This document shows, in pieces, positions 55,333 to 64,000 of a stretch of DNA of 64,000 nucleotides. The notes beneath the pieces were generated by a model. It was not told the origin of the DNA and did not search any database. It was given only the letters and a program-made list of their open reading frames with translations. Positions within the stretch are counted from its first letter, which is position 1. Each line of letters opens with the position of its first letter. Both the position numbers and the translations under genes were made by a program. Location of the stretch: NCBI RefSeq assembly GCF_025118155.1, contig NW_026251404.1, forward strand, positions 62,001-126,000, given 5' to 3'. This stretch comes from Cokeromyces recurvatus (taxonomy: Eukaryota > Mucoromycota > Mucoromycetes > Mucorales > Mucoraceae).

Positions 55333-56490
55333 ATGCTATCAAATACCCATTCTTTTCGAAAATTAAATCTTTCAAGTAAAAAGAAACGATCAAGATTTGA
55401 TCTTTCAAATAGAAATATGTCCCTTGAAGATTTAGCTTTATTAGTTAAAAGATTATCTGTTCAAATTGATGACCTTGAAAATAATCGGAAAGATGATTCA
55501 AATCGTACAAAAACGGATAGTAATACAACATTAAATCAACAGGAGATTCCTTTACCTCAACCTAATCTAGAATCTCGTCATCCAATGGAAAAAAAGTCAC
55601 CGTCACCCTCTGTTCAGATCATCATTGACCCTTGGGCTTCTTATGTACCTCAATCTTATGGTGCTCTCTTACAAAAGATAGAAGAGATTGAATGTCTTCA
55701 AAAATGTCCTAATCAATGTTGCTCCTCTACTATTCGAGTTTCTTCTGCTGATGGTGTGCCTTGGCCACGTCCTATTGAACCATTTCAGTCCACTCACTCA
55801 AGGGTCTGTCAAGCCAATAAGTTGGATATTTTAGACACACAATATACGCATTGGTGTACCTTGATGCGTTCTATACCACTCATGGATCCTGTGGCTTCGA
55901 CTTGTGTTAAAACAATTGGTTTATTTGCCATGAGGGAATTGTTAAAGCAAAAGGCAATGCATAAACGAGAATATAACGATCATGATTGCTATCATCATAC
56001 ACTCTCTAAACAAACCACCACCATTTCCCCTTCCTCTTCCTCCTCCTTCTTCTGCTCATCATCACCATCTCGCCTTCCTACCGTGATCGATCCTGGTAAG
56101 ACGATTCCAACTGTGAAGCCAAAGACAATAAAGGATTCTTTAAACTCTTTATCTTCTCCAGAGAGACCATCAGGAAGACAAACATCTACACCTCTTCATA
56201 TGGTTGCAAATGAAGATATGCCATCTTGGATGTGCACATCAGAAACAAAGACAGCTATCCATGAATTAAGTCTGGATGATACACAACCACCACCACCACC
56301 TGTACCTCCAAAGGAAGTCATCGTCACTCCAACTCCCTCAGGACGTTCATCCCCTTTATTTTCTCATACAAGACTTCAAAAATGGATCAAGTATAAAAAG
56401 GCTCAAAGGAAAGCAAATACCGATACTGCTTCTACTCCTATAACTCATTCTCAATCCTTTATCAAAAAGAACAAATCTTGGTTTTTTTAG
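55333..56490 (+). CDS. Orphan Ser/Pro-rich protein, 385 aa
   Basis: A single-exon frame gives 385 residues. I do not recognise the family. A short predicted coiled helix (LALLVKRLSVQIDDLEN) is followed by a polar, Pro/Ser-rich linker. A more ordered core (about 100-215) has IIIDPWASYVPQSYGALLQK, ECLQKCPNQCC and the WPRPIEPFQS context. Then comes a Ser-rich segment and a polyproline stretch (QPPPPPVPPKE) typical of SH3/WW ligands. The C-terminus is basic. Cys-rich bits around residues 124-134 could bind a metal but are not a known zinc-finger pattern. It may start at the later Met29. The gene is transcribed in line with HAPSTR1-like. Confidence 0.5.
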   Translation: MLSNTHSFRKLNLSSKKKRSRFDLSNRNMSLEDLALLVKRLSVQIDDLENNRKDDSNRTKTDSNTTLNQQEIPLPQPNLESRHPMEKKSPSPSVQIIIDPWASYVPQSYGALLQKIEEIECLQKCPNQCCSSTIRVSSADGVPWPRPIEPFQSTHSRVCQANKLDILDTQYTHWCTLMRSIPLMDPVASTCVKTIGLFAMRELLKQKAMHKREYNDHDCYHHTLSKQTTTISPSSSSSFFCSSSPSRLPTVIDPGKTIPTVKPKTIKDSLNSLSSPERPSGRQTSTPLHMVANEDMPSWMCTSETKTAIHELSLDDTQPPPPPVPPKEVIVTPTPSGRSSPLFSHTRLQKWIKYKKAQRKANTDTASTPITHSQSFIKKNKSWFF

Positions 56491-56867
56491 TTGTTATTTA
56501 TCATTTTTAATTCGTAACCTTCTTTCCTCCTCCTACTATGAATGGCCTTTTCTTTTCCTGTTTCTTTCTTTCTCTTTCTCTTTCTCTCTCTGTGTGTGTG
56601 TGTGCGTATGTTTTCTTTCTTCCTTCCCTGTTATTATTATTACTACTTTTTATAATGAAATTAAAGATAATATACACGTAAAAATCATCATCATCATTTT
56701 TTTTAACTATATAATTGCATTTATATAAGAATTTAACAAACCAAGAAAAAAAATAACATATATAAATATGTATCTTTCATACCTATTGCAGACATAATTA
56801 GCTGATTTATTATTTGTAAAATTTAGCATTTTCACGTAGTTGATTTCAAGGAGATTTAGTGACACAC

Positions 56868-56905
<38 letters not shown>

Positions 56906-56982
56906 TTAATATTTAGATTTCTCTCTCTCTCTCTCTTCTTTTTATTAAACTTTTTTTTTTTCATGCTCGTAACTTTATAAAC
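56491..56982. other. Intergenic gap with CT/GT repeats
   Basis: It contains pyrimidine runs and a GT microsatellite (about 56591-56603), an A27 run at about 56876-56902 and a CT run near 56921-56936 just before the next start. No gene is seen. Confidence 0.55.
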
Positions 56983-57592
56983 ATGGAAGGATCACAACAA
57001 AATAATATTCTCGATTCCTATGAATCAACAGAAAATGCTTTAATGGATTCATTCAAAGCAGCAGCATTAAAAGTTACAACACTTTATAAAGATTCACTTG
57101 TTCAGAATCGAAAAGCATTTGCCTCTGGATATCAACAAGCACTTCAAGATCTTTATGAATTCATAAGTACACAACCAGAGAATGGCTTTATTCCTGTCCA
57201 AGATGTTTTAGCGTTTGCTCGTCAGAAGAATAACCAGTTAACAGCTGAAATGGGTATTCCATCACATACAACAACGTCAAATGCAACTTCTTTAAATAAT
57301 AATATGATGAATCCTCCCTCTCGTCCAAATAATCAAGAACAATTACAAAAATTAAATACAGCGAATCCCTTTCAAATTGATCCTCATTCTCAATTCACTT
57401 TTACTCATGACATTCCTCGAACCATGGACGGCTTATGGGATCAAGCAGCTACAACAGCAGTGAATGACGGCTTTAAGAGAAGAATGATACCCAATGAATT
57501 GTCATTTATGGGAAGATCTGTGAATATGGAATCATGGCATGAGCCTCCCTTTAAGAGAGGAAGATTAAGACGAGACGAACAACAATTAACGC

Positions 57593-57625
<33 letters not shown>

Positions 57626-57666
57626 CACAGCAACAATTTCTACAACAAGGACAACCACCCATTTAA
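56983..57666 (+). CDS. HAPSTR1 (C16orf72)-like nuclear protein
   Basis: A single exon gives 227 aa. The N-terminal about 70 residues (SFKAAALKVTTLYKDSLVQN, RKAFASGYQQALQDLYEFI) resemble human HAPSTR1/C16orf72, whose corresponding sequence is FQNAATAVTNLYKESVD followed by GIQIGYQ. HAPSTR1 partners with the HUWE1 ligase and buffers stress responses in animals. The middle is Asn/Thr-rich. Then there is a FKRGRLRRDEQQ basic motif fitting a nuclear signal, and a poly-Q tail with a CAA repeat. The similarity is confined to the helical N-terminus, so the assignment is tentative. Confidence 0.55.
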
Positions 57667-58732
57667 TCATAGTTTATTATTATTATTATTATTATTATTG
57701 TTATTATTCCCTTAAATATAATTCTTGCAATCATCTCTATCATCTTTCATTATGAAAAATTTGCCTTTTTTTTTTTTTTTTTTTGGTACTGACTGAGTTT
57801 GTATTTATCCCCTATTGAATTCATTTATTATTAGTAGAGATCCAATATGTTATTACGTAAAAAAAAAAAAAAAAAAAAAAGTGATGAAACAGCACAAAAA
57901 AAATGAACAATAAAAGAGAACAAGTTCATGTAAATAAATTAGTAGTAACTCTTGAAAAATAAAATAAAAGCAATATATTTAATTGATTACTATAGAATCA
58001 AGAGGAAGAGTATTATAAAGAATATATAGCATGAATGCTACTACTGCCTTTTTCTTTATGTTTCTCTATGATTACATCTAAAAAGTCTTCTTCCCTTATT
58101 GTTTAATATTATTTATCTTTATAAGGCATTCACCTCAAAAAAAAAAAAAAAGAGTGAAAGAGAGAAAGAAGGAAGGAAATAGTCTATGCACTATCTTTGA
58201 TAAATTTGGATATACAAGTATTGCATCTAATTTGTCATTACTGGAAATAATAATTTATCAGGAACAACAACAATTTATCAAAAAAAAAAAAAAAAAAAAG
58301 GTTACGCAAAAAAAGCCTTTTTTATTTTCTTCCAATCAAATTAAATCTAGGGACTATTTTTCATTGTATTGCTATTTTTTTTTTTTAATTCGTTTGTTTA
58401 TTACTACTACTACTTGAGATTAAGACTATTGTCAAAAAAAATCAGACGTTTAAGATTTTTATTTTTAGATGTCATGGAAAGAAATCTAGACACTCTGGAA
58501 TTGCTTTTTCTTTTCTTTTTTTTTTTAGACAAATATATTAGTAGTGTCCAAATTGTCTTGATTTTACACACGAGCCAAATCTTTTGCCTGTAAATAATAC
58601 CTAAGACAATATACAAAAAAAAATGGCGTACTATCTTGATTTTCATGCTGATATGACAATGCCTATATATCACTTTTTTTTTTCAGTAATGTTAATATCT
58701 TGCTGTAAGAGTGTGGAGCTTCCTTTGCAAAC
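57667..58732. other. Gene-free gap before LINE fragment
   Basis: ATT triplet repeats, several T and A runs and chance reading frames only. No supported gene is seen. Confidence 0.55.
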
Positions 58733-59305
58733 ATGTACAATCTTACAAAAACCATGTTCTGCGGCTTTAAAGCTCCTCCCCCCTTTTTTTTCATGATTGC
58801 TGAAATAGAAAAACTGAGTGAAAATGGTAATGACCCAAAAAAAAATCAATATGAACACCTCTGTCAGGGTTTAAATTCCAAGCTTCTTCGTGCATGTCGT
58901 CCTAATATGATCATCGATCCAATTCTTTGACTGCCCATGACGAATACGGAAAGAAGTCAAGCCCTCCGCTGGCGCCTCGGTTGGCTACCTGGTTGGTATA
59001 CCTCGTCCATGTCCCCTACCATTACCCTTCTCAAAACGTTTAGTCGTACTCATTCCATTGAGTGTCTATCTACATATGCACCATCGACTCCAAATGCCAA
59101 GAACGGTCACAGAGACCCACTCTCCTTCCTGCTGAACCAACCAACCAACTAAAAAGCTAAAACGCTCACAGGATGTGACTCCCTAGACAATCCGTTGGTC
59201 ATCTATTTGTATCACCCTACATAAAATGGATTACCTCTTTCATGAAAAAAAAAGCTACATCCAGATCCCGGTGCACTACTGGTGAAATGGTTACTCAATT
59301 AAAAG
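58733..59305 (+). pseudogene. Degenerate non-LTR retrotransposon (LINE) 3' fragment
   Basis: Frames at 58733-58930 and 58937-59152 together read like the C-terminal part of the reverse-transcriptase polyprotein of Mucorales LINEs, as I recall it: LLRACRPNMIIDPIL, then LPMTNTERSQALRWRLGWLP, then FSRTHSIECL and RDPLSFLLNQPTN. Stop codons interrupt it between these blocks and again after NQPTN. Weak continuation is seen to about 59305 (IRWSSICI, MDYLFHEKK). The G+C content rises over this stretch relative to the flanks, which is typical of an inserted element. No poly-A end or target-site duplication could be confirmed by eye. Confidence 0.75.
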
Positions 59306-61232
59306 TGTTCATACCCTAAATTTTTATCTTACTGGTCTTTTTCTCAACTACTTTGTTCCCCCCCTTCAACTCATTATATTTATTTTATATTTTTTTTAAC
59401 AAATGTATTTTTATCCTTTTTCCCTTTTGTCTCTTAAGATAGCTTTTCTTACTTGTATACTATTAGAGCTGACTACGGGCAATACAGCAGATGAAAATTG
59501 CTATGTGCTCATTTGGTCAAAATAAATAAATAAATGAATAAAAATACATAAGCAAAATAATTTCTTTTTTTTTTTAAAGAAAAAAAAATCAATATAGGAC
59601 ATCATTATATGACATAATAATAGTACTATACGTATGTGTGTGTGTGTGTGTTTTTTGAGAAAGAATCATTTCTGAGCATCAATGAAAGAGGACAGTTGTT
59701 GTCGCTATAATTCACCTGATAAGTGAGTGAGAGAGTAGCAAATAATATTAAAACTTATCAAGTAAATTCTTACTGCTAAAAAAGGAATTAGTATTAATTT
59801 ACTGCCAAATAATGTAATTGTCGGTGTTATTATTTGATAAGCTTTTTTTTTTTTTTTTAATACATCAATAAAAAAAAATCTGTTCAATACTTCAACAAAG
59901 TATGTACAATAACAGGTGTGTTTAATGTAATTGTGCGTATAAAAGTAAAAAAAAAAAAAAAAAGGAATTGAAATTACAATAAACACTCTTTGTGTGCTGC
60001 TACAAGCTTACAGAAAAGAAAGAAACAAGATATTAGCATTTATGAATCTTAAAGTTGTACATTTCAGGGCTTGTTTCAGATAAAACCCAGGAATACAGAA
60101 GAAATGATTATAAACCTATACATATATAGAGTGTGTTTCACCTATTATTTACAATGTATAATTATTGACATTTAGACATATTTTATAATAGTGTTGCTTT
60201 TTTTTTTTTTTTCGACTGTAATAGTGTTACTTTAGAAAAGAGCCAAGTTATGAACTATATATATTTATATATAATTATATATTTCTATTCTATCACTTCT
60301 TGTTCATTTACTAATATACATTGAAATTCTAATTTTAATCAAGATAAATAAACATAGCAATGTTATTCTCCAAATAATTGATAATATATTGCTTTATAGA
60401 AAAAATAAGAAGATTCACCGTTTAGTTTAAAGACAAATATATACATATATGTATGTATCTAATGCTCTTTGATATTGCGCACAATTTAACATTAATATTT
60501 CATTGATTATCAACAATAAAGGTCATCAGAGTCAGTTTCCATTTTTTTTTTTTTCAAAATTATGTTTGGATTATCTGTCTCCAAGTATAACACCTCTACA
60601 TAGAAACCGAAATATACTTTCTCCTTTTTTTTTATTATTATCATAAATAATAATCTTATTTTTTTATTTTTATAATATTCATCATTCTAAAATCAACTGT
60701 AGACAAAGAATACCAATAACTCAATATCAAAAGAAGGAAAACAATTAAAAGTAATGTATAAAATTAGCTTTGATTTTGGTATGAATGGATAGGATAGGAT
60801 AGATTAGTAGTAGATTAGGAAGAAAAAAAAAGAAGGAAATAGAAAACATATAAGCAGGGGAAATCAATCTTATTTTAAATTCTCTATTAATTCAGTATAT
60901 CAGTCCTGCTACTAGACTAAAAGTTATTTACTTCGTTAGACATGAACCGAGCATGAAACCTGTAAATTGAAGAGATCTGGCAAGAGTTATGTTTTTTTTT
61001 ATAAAAAAAAATAAATAACTTGGCTATAAAGTAAGTCTAATTACATTTTTAATTTTATATATACATGTTATATTTATTTTATAATAATATATAGGTATTC
61101 ATTGTACAATTTGTAAAAGGAAAAAAAAAGAAGAGGGGATAGTTATATGTATAATTGGAATCTTGATATATAAACAAAAAAATAAAAATAAGAGAGAGAG
61201 AGAGATGATGATGATAATTAGCAATTGTTATA
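59306..61232. other. 1.9-kb gene-free region
   Basis: No supported gene. It contains short GT (about 59636-59650) and poly-A/T runs, and several TATATA stretches. The end nearest 61233 is the 3' flank of the small orphan gene, with a GA repeat (about 61190-61205). Confidence 0.55.
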
Positions 61233-61799
61233 TTACAAAATAGAGACTGCAAGCTGTTTATGACGTTGCTTTTCAAGTAGTTTAGTTAGTAGAATTGCCT
61301 TTTCATTTTTACATACATTCTCTAATCTAGCTTCAATAGAGGGTACATTTTTATAATGTCTACTTTCATATCTTGTTGGTATTTCAGTTTTCTCTATTAA
61401 TGATGATGATGATCTTATGGGTGGTGGTATCATTGGTAAATGGTTAGATCTATGACTAATGACGACAGGCGGTATTGTGCTATTATCATTGTTGAATGAG
61501 ACATTATCAAAGTCAGTTATTTCGGTAAATAACGTCTTTTCACTTATTGAAAAATCGAATTGAGGACAATCATTCGGTAATGGTTTTCTCCATAACTTTT
61601 TAATAGGTTCTGTTGATTGTTGAATAGAATGCTTTAATGGCTGTCGCTCATCATCATCATCATCTGTTTCTTGACTATCAACTGTCAGAGATGATATACA
61701 AGTATTTAACAAATGGAGTCCACCCAATTGTTGACTTATTCTCTTTCTCCATAACCGTTTTAATTTTGATGATTCTGACATTTGAATATTATCGTGCAT
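61233..61799 (-). CDS. Orphan protein, 188 aa
   Basis: A single-exon frame gives 188 residues. I do not recognise it. Two copies of a LWRK core occur (KLKRLWRKRIS near residue 13 and IKKLWRKPLPND near residue 66), and these could be short linear motifs. An acidic run (ETDDDDDERQ) lies between them. The C-terminal half includes a Ser/Pro-rich segment and a basic coiled-helix-like end (LLTKLLEKQRHKQLA). No signal peptide or membrane segment is present. It is isolated, with no gene for about 1.9 kb downstream and 2 kb upstream. Confidence 0.45.
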   Translation of the reverse strand: MHDNIQMSESSKLKRLWRKRISQQLGGLHLLNTCISSLTVDSQETDDDDDERQPLKHSIQQSTEPIKKLWRKPLPNDCPQFDFSISEKTLFTEITDFDNVSFNNDNSTIPPVVISHRSNHLPMIPPPIRSSSSLIEKTEIPTRYESRHYKNVPSIEARLENVCKNEKAILLTKLLEKQRHKQLAVSIL

Positions 61800-62489
61800 A
61801 TATTAAAATAAGTAAAATGAGAAAGAGAGAAAATAATAATAATAAAGGGGGAGGAAGAAGGAAGAAAATGAATCTAGTATTGCTACAATCAATAAAATTA
61901 TTTATTTATTTATTTATATATTCATATATGTATTTTTTTTTTTTTTTTTTTTATACATATATGAATATATAATTCCGGTTTATGCTACTAATTATAAACT
62001 TTTTTTTTCTATAAATAATTAATACAATTAATGATTCGTCTCTCATTAAAATATATTAGACAGCAGCATGATATCATTTTATTATATAACCTTTTTTTTT
62101 TTTTTATTATCAACAACAATATGATACAACAGTTTCCTCTTTTATCGTTATGGTTACTGTTTATAGGCATTCTTTTTTTTTTTTTTTTTTTTGTTATTAG
62201 TATTGCCTTGGTTACACGAAAAAAGGGTATTATCATATATCAAAACTTCCGACAGATTGTGTATGGCTACCATAGGATTTTAACCTAAAATGAGACATTT
62301 GCAGGCTAATGACGGAAAAAACTGTTGGTTGTAAACGAAAGAAATTATTTTTCAGACCATAGTAAAATAAAGTTATAAAAAAAAAAAAAAAAAAAAACGG
62401 AATAAGTTAGCACTGGTAATAAGATTTTCTTAAAACGAATAATAAAGGAACAACTGTTTTTCCTGTGGCAATGAAATTCTGCTGTGTCT

Positions 62490-62524
<35 letters not shown>

Positions 62525-63074
62525 TATTTATTTATTTTATTTTATTTTATTTTATTTTATTTTATTTTATTTTATTTTTTTTTTGATCGAGCATGATGTC
62601 TATTGAATTAATCACCATAAATATCTTTATTCTAAAAAGCTCCTACCACAATGAGTGGAGACGATGATGAGTACGTATTTAATTAAAGATTAGAAAGGTT
62701 TAGTTATCTTTGACTCTACTGCAACAATTCATACTTAATGATAAACGTATTCATGGTCATTATTTATCGTTAGTATTATAATAAGCTACTATTCACATTC
62801 CAATTTCTTGATATAAACACAACCAGAAATGATGCTTTGAAGCGAGACTCGTGGCTCATTGTTAGCTGCTATAGGTAACAGTGTCTTGGCATATTTTTTT
62901 TTTCTAAAAAGACTAGATTATAATATCTTAAATCAATATATTTTTGTAACAAATCTATGCTATCCTGGTATTATCCAGGTTCAATAGTCATTATAGAAAA
63001 AATGTAATCCCGAAATATGTGTATGTATTTTGCGATAAGATATATATATATCTAATCCACCTAGAAGTTTCTAC

Positions 63075-63117
<43 letters not shown>

Positions 63118-64000
63118 AAGAAAGCAATACATGTAACTAACCTTCCTTTTTATTGTTGTTATTATTACTTCAATAAATTCATTGTTGATTCTTCAGGACT
63201 TCTGTACTAAATACAATGAAGTATTATACACTGACAAAAAAAGAAAAAAAAAATCATAATCAAATTATACATAAAATAATAAAAGAAAACAATAATTATT
63301 TCATTTTAAATTTAAAAATGTAAACATTAATAAAATTTTAATAAAAGTGCAACAATAATGAATTGTTACTGATAATGCTTACTTTTGATAACATAATCGA
63401 GTTAAGGCCAAAGGCGTTGTAATCAGCAAGCATTATAGGATTTAAAAGCTTAAGATGAAATTGCCTTTTTTTTTTCTTAATAAATTTTCGTGTTATGCAC
63501 ATCAATAGAAGCATTATTAATGTAGGTAATGAATACTAAAATTGAGCAAGCTGTACAAAAAAAAAAGAAAATAAAATAAAATACACATAGTATCATCATT
63601 AAGAAGTATATACATGTATTATGATTATGATTAGAACTGAAAGATATAGAATAAATAGGGATAATAAAAATCATATGAGCTTGCTAGCTCTCCTTTCCCT
63701 CCAAACTCTGGGAAATGAATCACAAAGAGAGCCTTATTTCTTTCCTTTATATATATATAACAAATCAAGAAACTATCTATTCTATGTCATAGTTTCGCTC
63801 GTAGGATATCCCCTCCTCTCCATTTATCAAAATTCAAAAGTAAAAAGTAATCCATTTTTTTTATGTATGAGCAATAGTAGTAAATAGGATCAGGATATGC
63901 CAACTTTTATCCAATGTCTTAAATAACACTACACCATTCCTATTAGATTTAAGAAAAAAAAAAGGAAGGAGAGAAGAGAAGAAACCAAGAACTTCTCTTT
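61800..64000. repeat. Terminal repeat-rich non-coding region
   Basis: No supported gene is seen. It contains a perfect 20-bp inverted repeat (61914-61933 and 61953-61972) around a 19-T loop. An A28 run at 62493-62520 is followed by a TTTTA pentanucleotide array (about 62533-62578). An A40 run lies at 63076-63115. A short ATG-led segment at 62651-62670 (MSGDDDE then GTACGT) has no recognisable continuation. Confidence 0.6.

Noticed and set aside
57441..57662. Cys-rich antisense frame
   Set aside because: The cysteine runs are the reverse complement of the poly-Gln CAA repeat of the HAPSTR1-like gene.

Overview
This is an AT-rich, intron-dense fungal window. Almost every gene is split by short introns (about 50-130 nt, GT-AG). 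Long A/T homopolymers are common between genes and inside introns. The gene set combines fungal metabolism (lanosterol synthase, ERG26, ILV6, a 416-aa PGK) with families that are mostly missing from model yeasts (APH-1, FANCL, POLR2M/Gdown1, HAPSTR1, MPP6, Y14, THOC7, RNF126). Two decayed mobile elements resemble types I associate with Mucorales. I infer an early-diverging fungus, most likely Mucoromycota. The species cannot be named from the sequence alone. I saw no rRNA, tRNA, CRISPR array or plasmid-like feature.

Layout. 0-7 kb: a small orphan gene, a Mei2-like RNA-binding protein, the gamma-secretase subunit APH-1 and an RNF126-type RING ligase. 7-15 kb: a four-helix membrane protein, an arrestin-fold protein, a peroxiredoxin and a complete ten-exon transketolase. 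16-17 kb: a dead DDE transposase. 17-22.4 kb: IQGAP and U2B''. 22.4-24.3 kb: a gene-free stretch. 24.3-31 kb: ERG26 and RPB3 tail to tail, DCP1, then MPP6 and Y14 head to head. 31-33 kb: a second gene-free stretch. 33-43 kb: PGK, the DRG1 GTPase, lanosterol synthase, the acetolactate synthase regulatory subunit and a macro-domain hydrolase. 43-53 kb: a SANT protein head to head with FANCL, a PPxY arrestin, a membrane glutaredoxin, pyridoxal kinase, a POLR2M-like protein and THOC7. 53-58 kb: a secreted orphan, a second orphan and a HAPSTR1-like protein. 58-64 kb: a dead LINE fragment, one orphan gene and repeat-rich non-coding DNA.

There is no operon or biosynthetic cluster. The two sterol genes (ERG26, ERG7) are about 12 kb apart with unrelated genes between them. 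The clearest theme is RNA biology: RPB3, POLR2M, THOC7, U2B'', Y14, MPP6, DCP1 and the Mei2-like protein cover transcription, export, splicing, surveillance and decapping. Exon structures were assembled by eye from splice sites, reading phase and family conservation. Coordinates give the coding span from start codon to stop codon, and UTRs are not defined. I found no convincing new multi-gene system. The most notable points are the animal-like genes, some extreme exon structures (a start-codon-only exon, a 9-nt microexon, a GC-AG intron) and two introns that can be translated straight through.
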